This document shows, piece by piece, positions 42,195 through 51,000 of a DNA stretch of 64,000 nucleotides. The DNA comes from Pseudomonas batumici. GTDB taxonomy: Bacteria > Pseudomonadota > Gammaproteobacteria > Pseudomonadales > Pseudomonadaceae. How positions within the stretch are numbered: the stretch's first letter is position 1; each line of letters starts with the position of its first letter. The position numbers and the translations under genes were made by a program. The DNA is taken from assembly GCF_000820515.1 (NCBI RefSeq), contig NZ_JXDG01000022.1, positions 1 through 64,000 of the forward strand, given 5' to 3'. The notes below the pieces were generated by a model. It searched no databases, had not been told where the DNA came from, and worked only from the letters and a program-made list of their open reading frames with translations.

Positions 42195-43006
42195 TGAACT
42201 GGACGCGTCGACACTCGTTGATTGCCGGAGTAGGGTTGATTTTGATCACGAATGTGATCGTGCTGCTGGGCGTCGTATACAATAAAAGTGGAACGCCCGA
42301 CAGTGTGCTTAAATTGTCGCAGCGCGAGTTGCTAGTTCCCTACGGTGGACGGGAGGGGACTGACAATAGCGGAATGTCGTTAAGACTGCTGGTGAGGTCT
42401 ACCGGTCCGTTTAATATGGGGTTTTCCGGCGAAGAGGGTGGTGCTGTATGGTTTGACAAGGCGAAGCTTGCCGAATTGGGATTTGATGTCTCAGCTCCGA
42501 TCGATACAGAACAAGGTCGCTCTTACTATCGAAAACAACGTTCCAGACAGGCATTTCTGGTCTTGGAGTTTAACGGTCGAGCGTACCAACAGGCGATTGA
42601 GCTTGCCAGGAAAATGGAAGCGGCTGAATTAAATAAAAAACAGCCAACAACGCTGGCAAGAGAGCAGAATACGAGCAGCCGATTATTCATTGTTGATGCT
42701 GGCGTGAATCGCGAAACTCTACGTGCGAAGTACCCGGATACCACTCAATACAGTATTGTCCGTGGCCAGGTTCGACTGATGGTTTACACTCATGATAAGC
42801 AGGCAATGCTTACGGGTTATGTCAATAAGATGGGTGTTGAAAACATCAATGTGCCTTTTGCGTTCAGATCTGTATTTGAGCCGATGCAGCGAACCATTCA
42901 GGAAAACGGTTATTCCGCCTCAAATGACGGGTCGCCTTCATTTGAGGCAGCGATTGCTTTCGGTAAACGACTTGAGCCATGGATTGTGACGGTATCGGAA
43001 AAATGA
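42191..43006 (+). CDS. DUF4824 family protein
   Basis: A 271-residue protein with an N-terminal membrane anchor (SLIAGVGLILITNVIVLLGV, residues 9-28). The periplasmic domain contains LSQRELLVPYGGREGTDNSG, VWFDKAKLAELGFDVSAPID and LFIVDAGVNRETLRAKYPDT, the DUF4824 pattern. An AGGAGG ribosome site lies in the end of the DUF2157 gene, and the ATGA overlap indicates coupling. It probably acts with the DUF2157 protein at the inner membrane; the function is unknown. Confidence 0.85.
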   Translation: MMNWTRRHSLIAGVGLILITNVIVLLGVVYNKSGTPDSVLKLSQRELLVPYGGREGTDNSGMSLRLLVRSTGPFNMGFSGEEGGAVWFDKAKLAELGFDVSAPIDTEQGRSYYRKQRSRQAFLVLEFNGRAYQQAIELARKMEAAELNKKQPTTLAREQNTSSRLFIVDAGVNRETLRAKYPDTTQYSIVRGQVRLMVYTHDKQAMLTGYVNKMGVENINVPFAFRSVFEPMQRTIQENGYSASNDGSPSFEAAIAFGKRLEPWIVTVSEK

Positions 43007-43178
43007 ACTCAATAATGTTGGCAACCGTAGCGTCAACTTATCGATCAACGGATGGCCGCTAACAGACTCGCCCTCGAGTGTCTAGTCGTGGCCGATTGCT
43101 GCCGGTGCTGCCTGTAGTAATCGGCAAAAAAATGGAAGCGTTACAGACGGACGACATCACGCAAAAAAAGGCGATTTC

Positions 43179-43523
43179 ATGAGGCGATTCAGTATCTACA
43201 GCGGCACGGTTTTGGTGGGCTACTCGGCTCTGGAGTCTGGGGACTTTTCCATGGGCGTTGCTTTCGGCGTATTCGAACCTACTGATGGATACGTGGAGAT
43301 ACAGAGCGAATGCCGAACCAATCATAGCGATCAATCCGCTTTAAAGCTCTCTGTCCAGACCCAAACGGGCAGGGCCATTCCGTGCGTTGGCGTGGGCATT
43401 CTGGATTACACCGAGGAACTCATGTCTCCTTACATTGAGGTCAATATTCTTGGTGTTCCGCATGCTGTGTATGGTGAGTTGTTTCCTGAACTCGTCGCTG
43501 CACACGAGCGCCAATTCAACTAA
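43179..43523 (+). CDS. Hypothetical immunity-like protein
   Basis: A 114-residue beta-rich protein (MRRFSIYSGTVLVGYSALES, GVAFGVFEPTDGYVEIQSEC) with AAGGCGA before the ATG. Its size, solubility and FSIYSG...YSALESGD..MGVAFG pattern resemble small immunity or cargo proteins of Pseudomonas. I do not recognise a family. It is flanked by unrelated genes and probably transcribed alone. Confidence 0.6.
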   Translation: MRRFSIYSGTVLVGYSALESGDFSMGVAFGVFEPTDGYVEIQSECRTNHSDQSALKLSVQTQTGRAIPCVGVGILDYTEELMSPYIEVNILGVPHAVYGELFPELVAAHERQFN

Positions 43524-43627
43524 CCGGGCCTGCGTAACGCCAGAATTTCCTCCGTCCGTTAGCTACAGCGTTAGTGTCCGCTAGTGGTCGAAGGTGAAAT
43601 ACCTTAAAATCATCTTTTTGAGTGATA

Positions 43628-44023
43628 ATGATGCGTGTCTACTGTGTTCACTTCGTCATTAGGTTAGAAGACCGCTGGTTTGCGAAGCATCCTCCGTTCG
43701 AAACCCAGCGGACTGCAATCAGATATTTTCTGAATGCATCGCTGTTCGTTGCATCAGATAGAGACTTGGCCTATGCAAAGGCACTAGGTATGGTCGATGG
43801 TCTTGGCGATGCTAACCATGACGGCCCTGGGGACCGAACGGATATGTCATGTTTAGGTATCTATGAAATGGAAGACATCGCGGCTCTAGTCGACTTGCAG
43901 AGCGTGCTTGCATCTCCTTATGGATTAGATACTGGGGTTGCGTGGCCTGTAGGGGAGGTGCCGCCGATTAAAAGTCGCGATGAGCTAGAACTCTTTCGAA
44001 CTCTGCCTTGTGTGGATAGATGA
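43628..44023 (+). CDS. Hypothetical immunity-like protein
   Basis: A 131-residue acidic soluble protein starting at ATG 43628 (MMRVYCVHFVIRLEDRWFAK) after GAGTGA. Later motifs are KALGMVDGLGDANHDGPGDR and DLQSVLASPYGLDTG. Like its neighbour at 43179 it has the size and character of an orphan immunity protein, but no toxin gene is nearby. An IS66 remnant follows 200 bp downstream, so the region has been rearranged. Confidence 0.55.
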   Translation: MMRVYCVHFVIRLEDRWFAKHPPFETQRTAIRYFLNASLFVASDRDLAYAKALGMVDGLGDANHDGPGDRTDMSCLGIYEMEDIAALVDLQSVLASPYGLDTGVAWPVGEVPPIKSRDELELFRTLPCVDR

Positions 44024-44220
44024 ATCATCCCCACTTGTGTAGGCACCTCGACGGGCTGCTATTGGGAGCAGACGTTCGATGTGTCTGTGCCGCCAAGGGC
44101 GGCTCACTGCTTGACTGCTATATCTGTCGTCTCGTGAGTTCAGTCACAGCGACCCGAGCCTCATCAGGAGCATGCAAAGAAGCAGGCTTTAACCAACTGA
44201 AGTGTCGCCTAGCGCGATCT

Positions 44221-44550
44221 CGTGCCCGAAGGTTCGGCTATCAGCAGAGCGTTGGATTACAGCCTGAAGCGCTGGGCAGTGCTGTCGCGCTACCTTGAGG
44301 ACGGGGCCGCCCCCATTGACAACAACCGGGCGGGGAACCAGATTCGGCCGTGGGCTCTTGGTCGCAAGAACTGGCTCTTTGCAAGTTCGCTACGCAGAGG
44401 CAAGCGGGCTGCGACGATCATGAGCTTGATCCAGTCTGCGCGGCTGAATGGGCACGATCCATATGCTTATTTAAAGACGTCCTCACGCGGCTGCCGACGC
44501 GTCGGGCGAGTGAAATTGCTGGCCTGCTGCCGAATAATTTTGAAATAAAA
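44221..44550 (+). pseudogene. IS66-family transposase C-terminal fragment, frameshifted
   Basis: The frame from 44222 reads SRALDYSLKRWAVLSRYLED, APIDNNRAGNQIRPWALGRK and FASSLRRGKRAATIMSLIQS, the C-terminal end of IS66 TnpC. Near 44470 it shifts: the next frame carries KDVLTRLPTRRASEIAGLLP, the known tail. The catalytic N-terminal and middle parts and the partner genes tnpA/tnpB are missing. It is a dead remnant. Confidence 0.88.
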
Positions 44551-44574
44551 TCAAATGGTTAAATGGAATTAACG

Positions 44575-45231
44575 ATGGAAATAGATCACATTTTTATTTG
44601 TGTGAATGATGACGGTCGAGGCGCTGACGCTCTGAAAGCCCTCGGGCTCGCTGAAGGGACGCCAAACGTACACCCAGGCCAAGGCACTGCCAATAGAAGG
44701 TTCTTCTTTAGAAATTCTTTCATTGAGCTTTTACATCTCACCGATGAGTCAGAAGCTCAAAGTCAGTTAACAGCGCCAACCCGGCTCTTTGACCGCCTCA
44801 AGTGCGCAGATGGAGTCGCCGCGCCCTTTGGCATTTGCTTCAGACCATCCACCGTAGGCGAGAAGCCAACGTTTCCGGTCTGGGAGTATCGACCTGTTTA
44901 CTTACCCATTGCCCTGAAAGTCGACGTGGGGCATGCGCCTATATCCGAACCGATGTGGTTTTTTCTTTCGTTTGCCAAGAGACCCGATGAGGCTCCGATT
45001 GAGCGAGCGCAGCCGTTAGAACATCCCAACGGCTTTCGCGACATTACATTTGTGCGAGTTACCACTCCCAGCAGCCAAGCTTTTTCTACCCCTGCCAACT
45101 GCGCGAACCAGCTGAAAGGATTTGAAATTGTTCATGGTGATGAGCATCTGGTCGTATTGGAAATCGATCATGGCGCAAGCGGCCAGACACACGATTTTCG
45201 TCCTGGGCTGCCGATGATTGTGAACTGGTGA
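44575..45231 (+). CDS. Glyoxalase-like / VOC superfamily protein
   Basis: A 218-residue protein beginning MEIDHIFICVNDDGRGADAL, the usual first strand of a VOC fold. RRFFFRNSFIELLHLTDESE and a second module (FRDITFVRVTTPSSQ, LVVLEIDHGASG) follow. The paired beta-alpha-beta-beta-beta units and the D-H, E-L-L-H and E-I-D-H positions could bind a divalent metal. The specific substrate is unknown. The start could also be ATG 44563. It directly follows the IS66 remnant, so its promoter may have been altered. Confidence 0.75.
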   Translation: MEIDHIFICVNDDGRGADALKALGLAEGTPNVHPGQGTANRRFFFRNSFIELLHLTDESEAQSQLTAPTRLFDRLKCADGVAAPFGICFRPSTVGEKPTFPVWEYRPVYLPIALKVDVGHAPISEPMWFFLSFAKRPDEAPIERAQPLEHPNGFRDITFVRVTTPSSQAFSTPANCANQLKGFEIVHGDEHLVVLEIDHGASGQTHDFRPGLPMIVNW

Positions 45232-45248
45232 CGCATTGGCCTAACTAT

Positions 45249-45599
45249 TCAGCCGACATCTCGTTCTGATTCCACGCTGGGGGCGGCGGTGATGCGGCAG
45301 TTTTCCAGGCGCTGGTTAAGGATCAGCCAGAGCGGCGCATGGTCGTCAGGTGTGCCGACCATCAGGCCCAGCGACTGGCTGTCGCGCACGGCACGGATTC
45401 TCGAGATCTGGGCTTCGATGACCGGACCTCCGTCGAAGATGTTGATGTAAACCTTATGACATGGCGCGCAGGTGCTGCATATCAATGTGCAGCCTGAGCC
45501 TGTAGAAGGGGATCGCGAATTCAGCCTGGCGGGCAGAGCGGCAGAGGTTTTACCGCGGTTGGTCGAGGAGGTCTTCGCAACGTAGGTCCAATCGCCCAC
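45249..45599 (-). pseudogene. astA: C-terminal fragment of arginine N-succinyltransferase gene
   Basis: The frame ending at 45249 reads VYINIFDGGPVIEAQISRIR, then AVRDSQSLGLMVGTPDDHAP and NQRLENCRITAAPS. This matches the C-terminus of AstA/AruG proteins of the arginine succinyltransferase pathway. Only about 75 residues are recognisable. Upstream codons (45480-45599) are scrambled, and no start or N-terminal domain is present. Functional ast genes must be elsewhere if the organism uses this pathway. Confidence 0.75.
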
Positions 45600-45721
45600 A
45601 TCCCGCTCAATGAGCGAAACCGATAGGGCCCAGCAGCCCCTTGGACTTCAGTCGACATTCCGCCAACCAGCTGAGGGGCTTTGAGCTGCCCGCCGCAGGG
45701 CAGGCAGCGGGCTCTGGTAGG

Positions 45722-47713
45722 CTAGCGGTCGCTCACCTGTTCCAGCTTAATCTGGCGCAGATGGTCGGCGATACCTGCGTGAACTTGGGCAACCGGGTGC
45801 ACGGCTCCAGACATCCAATCGGGCGTGATCAGGCCCCTGGAGTTGAACACCGCCTGGGTCATGACCGCATCGTTGCTGGTGCGCAAGCCGCGCAGTCGGC
45901 TGTCAGTATAGGGCTCCCATTCTTGCACGCGCGCCAGTGGCATGCCGGAGGTATCTTTCCAGCCGACTATGGTCGGGTCTAGAGCAAAGAGGCGGCCGGC
46001 GCCTATTGCCTCTTTAACCTGCTGCAAACCCTTGGCGTTGAGGAAAAAATCGTCGTATGTCCATGCAAATCGATCCGGAATAGGGCATCCCCCCTGCTGG
46101 CCGCAGGCTGGAGCCACCGAGCACATAGAACGTAGCCCGTCTTTGGAGGCAAAGCCCGCCTGACTCTCTAGAGTCAACCAGCCCATCTTGGTGATGGCTT
46201 CGCGCTGGGCTTTCTGCAATGGTCCGATGAACTGTTCTTTGACTAGCAGGGCATCCTTTTCATCAATCTGGAAGATGAAGTTCTTTGCGTGATGGCGGAG
46301 GAAGGGGATCTGCTCCGTCTCGACCATAAACATCTGAGTCAGCGCCACATTGCCGACCGAGAGTCGGTTGGTGCAGTTTTCCGTAATCGTGTCAGGTAGA
46401 GGATCCGGGTAGACCAGCATAGTGACCCTGGTGGGTGGAACATGAAGGACGTTCTGCAACGACCAGTCGAGATCCTGGTACATTGGCAATGCTTGCTTGG
46501 TAGCCATGCGACCGGCGACGGCGGGATCAACCACCTCAATTCGGCTGGATTCCCGGAGCATCTCCAAGGCGAACTCGCGCACACTGTTGAATACTCCGCG
46601 CGTGGCTGTGGAAGGCACCAGGGCCCACTTGACCACGGAGGAGAAGCCAAAGTCGTTGCCACCAAAGGCCAGCAGCACTTCGTCAACCGGCTGAAGGTTG
46701 TCGGTGCAACGCTGGTAGGTGAATTCGCCGTAGTAGGGACTCTTGCGCAGTCCAGTCTCTTCTGGCCGCATCTGTTTGCGCCCCTCACCTTCCGGCGCAC
46801 TGGGGCACAGCAGGTCGAGTGCAGCATTCAATTGTGAGCGGTTGAGGCGCGGCGCAGGGAAAGGCGAGAGAGTGTTGCCGCCGTCACGCGCCGGGGTGTT
46901 GCGCACTCGTATGACGTTGCCGAAGCCGGGCGGGTTGAGTTGGGCGCGGAAGAAGCCGTCGTACAATTCTGCTCCGGAGCAGGCAAATGAGGCGAAGCGC
47001 ACTACCCGATGGGGATCACTCATGGCCATTTCCAACGCGTAAAGTGATTGCCAGGACAGGAACGAGCGGTGGCAGGTCTCATCCCACCATTGGGCAGAAG
47101 CGCTGTAGCGGTAGTTGCCATAGTTATCCTTGAGAAACCAGTCGCGGGAGACCACCGATGTGTAACCCGCTTGATTTCCCAGTTTGGCCGCATGATCCGG
47201 ATTGCCCTCTCCAGCGGCAAAGGAGTCGCCCAGGGCCAGGATAGTGTGGCCGTTGATGCGCTCGGACTTGAGGGGCTTCTCCGCCGGGCCGTCGTGTTCG
47301 ACGCGGATGCTAAATTCGACGTTTTCCGGTAATGGGCGGGAGCGCACCGTGCGTTTGCAGGGCACATCTCGTGCAACAGGTACCTCGTTGACGTACCACG
47401 TGCAATGACTGGCACTGTCAGTCGTCAACCACAAGAGGATTTCATGCTGGTCATTGAACAGCCGGGCTTTGTCATACTGGCCGGTGAGGTTGTTCCAAAG
47501 GGTGGAGTTGACCGGCAGCAGGTCACGTAGCCTCTGTGCATCCTGTCCGGCCATAAACTGCTCAGCCGTGGCCCCTGCCGGCCAGGCGGCTTTCAGTCGC
47601 TGAAAGTCTGTTTCATTTCTGAACTGGGGAAAACCGTTGGCCACCTCCCACTTAATGTCGGCCAAGCTGGTTGTTGCCCAGGCCATCACTAGAGCTCCGA
47701 TAATCGCACGCAT
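45722..47713 (-). CDS. Secreted SGNH/GDSL-type hydrolase
   Basis: A 663-residue exported protein starting at ATG 47713 after AAGGAGG. The signal peptide (MRAIIGALVMAWATTSLA) is cut near residue 18. The SGNH block I motif is THTILALGDSFAAGEGNP in style (catalytic serine in GDSFAAGEG, about 170). FGGNDFGFSSVVKWALVP supplies the block III asparagine near 350, and the C-terminal DWMSGAVHPVAQVHAGIADH supplies the D/H pair of block V near 640. It is probably a periplasmic or extracellular esterase; substrate unknown. It is much longer than simple GDSL lipases because of a 150-residue beta-rich N-terminal domain. Confidence 0.85.
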   Translation of the reverse strand: MRAIIGALVMAWATTSLADIKWEVANGFPQFRNETDFQRLKAAWPAGATAEQFMAGQDAQRLRDLLPVNSTLWNNLTGQYDKARLFNDQHEILLWLTTDSASHCTWYVNEVPVARDVPCKRTVRSRPLPENVEFSIRVEHDGPAEKPLKSERINGHTILALGDSFAAGEGNPDHAAKLGNQAGYTSVVSRDWFLKDNYGNYRYSASAQWWDETCHRSFLSWQSLYALEMAMSDPHRVVRFASFACSGAELYDGFFRAQLNPPGFGNVIRVRNTPARDGGNTLSPFPAPRLNRSQLNAALDLLCPSAPEGEGRKQMRPEETGLRKSPYYGEFTYQRCTDNLQPVDEVLLAFGGNDFGFSSVVKWALVPSTATRGVFNSVREFALEMLRESSRIEVVDPAVAGRMATKQALPMYQDLDWSLQNVLHVPPTRVTMLVYPDPLPDTITENCTNRLSVGNVALTQMFMVETEQIPFLRHHAKNFIFQIDEKDALLVKEQFIGPLQKAQREAITKMGWLTLESQAGFASKDGLRSMCSVAPACGQQGGCPIPDRFAWTYDDFFLNAKGLQQVKEAIGAGRLFALDPTIVGWKDTSGMPLARVQEWEPYTDSRLRGLRTSNDAVMTQAVFNSRGLITPDWMSGAVHPVAQVHAGIADHLRQIKLEQVSDR

Positions 47714-47923
47714 ACATCCTCCTTGAAGACGGTTGAGCACGGGTCACGCGCAATTACCAGTGTGTCTTGATCGTGGCAATCAGCCAGTATTTCGGCCCTG
47801 CAATATCGACCGTTCGTCCTAAAAAATTTCCTGCAGGTCAATAAGCATCAAGTAATGCGTCCGGTTCTGGCCCATTGTTGCCTGCGGAGATCGGTGCGCC
47901 AGCTCAGAAGTCAGGACTGACTT

Positions 47924-48151
47924 TTGAGAAAATTTGTGAGACGCCTTATTACCTACGTTTCGAACCTGCTTGAGACAGCAGAGTTCAATGGCGACGAAAT
48001 CAGCCTGCATACCAATCCCGTGGAGCGGGCATTGTTCTGGGACATGCTGCATTCGGTGGAAGTGGCGCGGGCGGTGGTGGATGCGCTGCTTGAGGGGGCG
48101 TCCCCATCCCGTCAGCTATCGTCCGCGTTGGACAGTCATCCGATTGATTGA
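47924..48151 (+). CDS. Small hypothetical protein
   Basis: A 75-residue ORF (FVRRLITYVSNLLETAEFNG, then ALFWDMLHSVEVARAVVDAL) followed 13 bases later by a strong terminator, which supports a real plus-strand transcript. The helix VEVARAVVDALLEGASP resembles small Pseudomonas DUF proteins. Start and ribosome site are unclear, and it may be the tail of a truncated gene. Confidence 0.4.
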   Translation: MRKFVRRLITYVSNLLETAEFNGDEISLHTNPVERALFWDMLHSVEVARAVVDALLEGASPSRQLSSALDSHPID

Positions 48152-48164
48152 GGTCGTTGCGTTG

Positions 48165-48200
48165 AAAGAGATCAAGCACTTGGCGGCTTGATCTCTTTTT
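48165..48200 (+). terminator. Rho-independent terminator
   Basis: A 13-bp stem (AAAGAGATCAAGC / GCTTGATCTCTTT), loop of 8, followed by further T residues. It ends the transcript of the small gene before the ParD gene. Confidence 0.85.
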
Positions 48201-48218
48201 CGGGACGGACAAAGCGCC

Positions 48219-48452
48219 ATGAGCACCATGAACATCTCCCTGCCAGATGCCCTCAAGTCCTTTGTCGATGATCAAGTGAGCCCGCGAGGCTACAGCACCT
48301 GTAGCGAATGTGTGCGGGAGCTGATTCGCAAGGATCAGGATCGGCAGCACCTACGCGGCCTGCTGCTGGCTGGGGCTGAATCGGTTCCCACCGCTCCTGT
48401 GGATGGCGATTACTTCGAATCCCTGCGTGCCAGAGCGAATAGGGGGATTTGA
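48219..48452 (+). CDS. parD: ParD-family antitoxin (orphan)
   Basis: A 77-residue ribbon-helix-helix antitoxin: MSTMNISLPDALKSFVDDQV, GYSTCSECVRELIRKDQDRQ, then the toxin-binding tail GDYFESLRARANRG. In complete loci parE overlaps this stop codon. Here the overlapping TTG opens only a 10-codon remnant, so the antitoxin has lost its toxin. It could still repress its own promoter or neutralise a homologous ParE. Confidence 0.88.
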   Translation: MSTMNISLPDALKSFVDDQVSPRGYSTCSECVRELIRKDQDRQHLRGLLLAGAESVPTAPVDGDYFESLRARANRGI

Positions 48453-48481
48453 GCAGGTACTTCATGGCTATACGCCGCTAA
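48449..48481 (+). pseudogene. Remnant of parE: first 10 codons only
   Basis: TTG at 48449 overlaps the ParD stop and encodes SRYFMAIRR, then TAA. Intact ParE proteins of this class often begin in this way. The rest of the gene is replaced by the convergent ParE gene at 48482-48847. Confidence 0.6.
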
Positions 48482-48847
48482 CTACCCCCTCAATTCCTGC
48501 GTAAGGTGCTGCCTGACTTCCATTGCGTCATGCAGTATCCGAACGATCTCAATGACCTGGTCATCTGCCAATCGGTAGAAAACGACATGCCGCGGCCTCT
48601 GTACGGTGCCAGTAGCCGTTGCAGCTTGGCTGCGTACATAGGTCAGATGAAAACTTCTCAGTCCCTTTGAGAGTTCATCTCGAGGGCTGCTACCCACCCT
48701 GTTTGGTGTTTCGGCAAGGTCTGCGATTGCTGTGCGTATAAGCTCTTGGTACCTGACCCTGGCATGTGAACCAAACTGTACGTGGGAGTACCTTAGAACA
48801 TCCTCGATATCACTGAGGGCCGTATGAGAGAGACGGTACTTCCCCAT
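48482..48847 (-). CDS. parE: RelE/ParE-family toxin
   Basis: A 121-residue toxin starting at ATG 48847 (MGKYRLSHTALSDIEDVLRY). The ParE core includes GSHARVRYQELIRTAIADLA, then PRDELSKGLRSFHLTYVRS and HVVFYRLADDQVIEIVRILH. It is expected to inhibit gyrase (ParE) or translation (RelE); the sequence favours ParE. The gene begins 2 bases after the antitoxin stop, the standard antitoxin-toxin order. A 15-residue insert (QAATATGTVQRPR) extends a loop. Confidence 0.88.
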   Translation of the reverse strand: MGKYRLSHTALSDIEDVLRYSHVQFGSHARVRYQELIRTAIADLAETPNRVGSSPRDELSKGLRSFHLTYVRSQAATATGTVQRPRHVVFYRLADDQVIEIVRILHDAMEVRQHLTQELRG

Positions 48848-48849
48848 GC

Positions 48850-49140
48850 TCAACGGTTCTTGGTGGGGGAAAGGGCTGCTCGTTCGCCGATGTCAGCCAG
48901 AAGCTCTCCCAGCTGGTCACCGCCAATCTCGATGAAACGACCTCGCTCCAGGTCCATCAGTCCTGCTGAAGTGGCATGACGCAAAGCATCGAGCTTGGCC
49001 AGTTCTTCAGCTTCACGCTGCTCCAGCAGACGAAGCCCTTCGCGCATGACTTCGCTGGCGTTCTGGTACCGGCCGGAGACAACCAGGTCATTGATGACCT
49101 GGTCCATGTGATCAGTGAGAACGACATTTCGCGTCGCCAT
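48850..49140 (-). CDS. parD: ParD-family antitoxin
   Basis: A 96-residue antitoxin starting at ATG 49140 after GGAG. The ribbon-helix-helix region is MATRNVVLTDHMDQVINDLV, GRYQNASEVMREGLRLLEQR. The disordered C-terminal part (ERGRFIEIGGDQLGELLADI) should wrap the toxin. It is followed directly by the toxin gene. The pair is probably autoregulated through RHH binding to its promoter near 49150-49230. Confidence 0.9.
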   Translation of the reverse strand: MATRNVVLTDHMDQVINDLVVSGRYQNASEVMREGLRLLEQREAEELAKLDALRHATSAGLMDLERGRFIEIGGDQLGELLADIGERAALSPTKNR

Positions 49141-49836
49141 GTTGTGCTCCAGGAACCAATAACGTTGCTGCGGATATTGGCATATTATGCCATTGCGTTG
49201 GCTCATGCCTAGTTTGAGTCTGGGATTCATGCTGGAAGGCCTCTTGCAAGATTTGTCAGGGTTGATGGATGGAAAACGGAAAATGGCCCTGCCTGATCAC
49301 GGACGGAGGACGGGGAAGTGAATGCTTCGGAGTGGACCTCAAAGGCCACTCCTGTCGGTGGATACGCCCAGGGCTTGCTTGTCAGCTTCTGCGCCGACGG
49401 AGCGCGGAGAAACGTTGCGACCTGGGGGAGAGGATCTAAGGCGCAATGGCGCATCGCAGCTTCCCGGATCCAAACTACACGGGCATGGAGCTGACAACGT
49501 CAGCGGTACGCCCCAATACAATGAATAACGCCGCCGGGAGCTGTCAAAACCCTAACTGCTACAAGCTTTTTCAGATCGTTGGCGTAGCTATAGAGCGGGG
49601 AAGAGGACTACAAATCTGGTTCCACGGCCAACGTGGGAGCCTTCCTGATCATCTGGTCGGTCTTTGCCGAACAAGGTGTGCACTGCCTTACAGTTGTGTT
49701 TGTGTCAGGTGGATATCTCACCAGTGTCCCGTCCTGAAATGGGTTTGCACCTGTTTCAGGACTTGAATTCGGCTTTCATCAACTACAACCTGTCCATGTT
49801 GCGTGTTCAAGACTCGACCCTGACCCGTCAACAGCT
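49141..49836. other. About 700-bp region with only gene relics
   Basis: No intact gene. Between 49600 and 49841 two plus-strand frames look coding: NVGAFLIIWSVFAEQGVHCL, and then in another frame DLNSAFINYNLSMLRVQDST ending at 49841. They suggest the decayed 3' end of a gene, perhaps a membrane protein. The promoter of the parD-parE operon lies at the left side. Confidence 0.4.
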
Positions 49837-50997
49837 CTAAATACGCCCGTGATAAGCCGCTTCGAAAATTTCTGCCGCGCCGGCCCGGGTGAGTGGCAGC
49901 GGATTGCCGCTAGCAGAAGGGTCGACAATCGCCATGTCGGCGATCAGGTTGGCCCGCCGATCATCCACACCCAGTTCAACCAGCGTGTGCGGTACGCCGA
50001 TGTCCTTGCGCAGCTTGAGGACGAAGGCCAGAAAACTGTCGAAGCCCGGCGAGGGCAGACGCAAATAGGCCGCCAGGCGCGTGATGCGTTCATCGATGGC
50101 CGGGCGATTGAATGTCAGCACATAAGGCATGAAGGTGGCATTGGTCATGCCGTGATGGGTGTCATACAGCGCGCCCACCGGATGCGAGAGGGCGTGCATC
50201 CCGCCCAGGCCTTTCTGGAAGGCGGTGGCGCCCATCGCCGCCGCCGCGAGCATGTGCGCTCGTGCCTCGAGGTCGTAGGGTGTGTGGACGGCACGTACCA
50301 AGGCATTCGCCACCAGGCGCATACCTTCTACCGCGATGCCATCGGCCAGGGGGTGGAAACCGGGGGCGCAGTACGCCTCCAGACAGTGCGCCAAAGCGTC
50401 CATGCCCGTACCGGCGGTGACCTTGGCCGGCATGCCGACGGTGAGGGCCGGGTCGCTGATGACTACGCGCGGCATCATTTTCGGGTGGAAGATGATGCGT
50501 TTGGTGTGGGTCCGCTCGTCGATGATCACCGCCGCACGGCCGACTTCCGAGCCCGTACCCGCGGTAGTCGGCACGGCGATGACCGGGGCGATGCGGCTTT
50601 CGTCGGCGCGTGTCCAGTAGTCGCCGATGTCCTCGAAATCCCAGACCGGTCGGCTCTGGCCACTCATGAACGCGATGAGCTTGCCCATATCCAGCCCGCT
50701 GCCACCGCCGAAGGCGACCACACCATCGTGTTGGCCGGCGCGCCAGGTGTCGAGTCCGCCCGCCAGGTTGGCGGAGACCGGATTGGGCTTGAGGTCGCAA
50801 AACAGCGCAACGCCGAGGCCGGCGGCACGCAAGGCGTCCAGCGCTGCCGTGGTGATCGGGGCGCGCGCCAGGCCACTGTCGGTGACCAGCAACGGTCGCT
50901 GGATACCCTGGCTGCGACAGACGTCGGCCAACTCGGTGATGCGACCGACACCGAAGCGAATGCTCGTGGGGTAGTTCCAGTTTCCAGTCAGGCTCAT
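49837..50997 (-). CDS. Iron-containing alcohol dehydrogenase
   Basis: A 386-residue group III Fe-ADH. The NAD-binding motif is FGGGSGLDMGKLIAFMSGQ, at about residues 96-114. Metal-site segments are TGMDALAHCLEAYCAPGFHP (D and H ligands, about 195) and KGLGGMHALSHPVGALYDTH plus HGMTNATFMPYVLTFNRPAI (two further histidines, about 270). It interconverts an alcohol and an aldehyde. It is the third gene of an operon with an aldehyde dehydrogenase and a glutamine-synthetase-like ligase, pointing to catabolism of an amino alcohol or polyamine-derived compound. Confidence 0.93.
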   Translation of the reverse strand: MSLTGNWNYPTSIRFGVGRITELADVCRSQGIQRPLLVTDSGLARAPITTAALDALRAAGLGVALFCDLKPNPVSANLAGGLDTWRAGQHDGVVAFGGGSGLDMGKLIAFMSGQSRPVWDFEDIGDYWTRADESRIAPVIAVPTTAGTGSEVGRAAVIIDERTHTKRIIFHPKMMPRVVISDPALTVGMPAKVTAGTGMDALAHCLEAYCAPGFHPLADGIAVEGMRLVANALVRAVHTPYDLEARAHMLAAAAMGATAFQKGLGGMHALSHPVGALYDTHHGMTNATFMPYVLTFNRPAIDERITRLAAYLRLPSPGFDSFLAFVLKLRKDIGVPHTLVELGVDDRRANLIADMAIVDPSASGNPLPLTRAGAAEIFEAAYHGRI

Positions 50998-51000
50998 GGC

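Noticed and set aside
45690..45722. GC-rich inverted repeat after the SGNH hydrolase gene as a terminator
   Set aside because: The stem is imperfect and no T run follows on either strand, so it is not listed.
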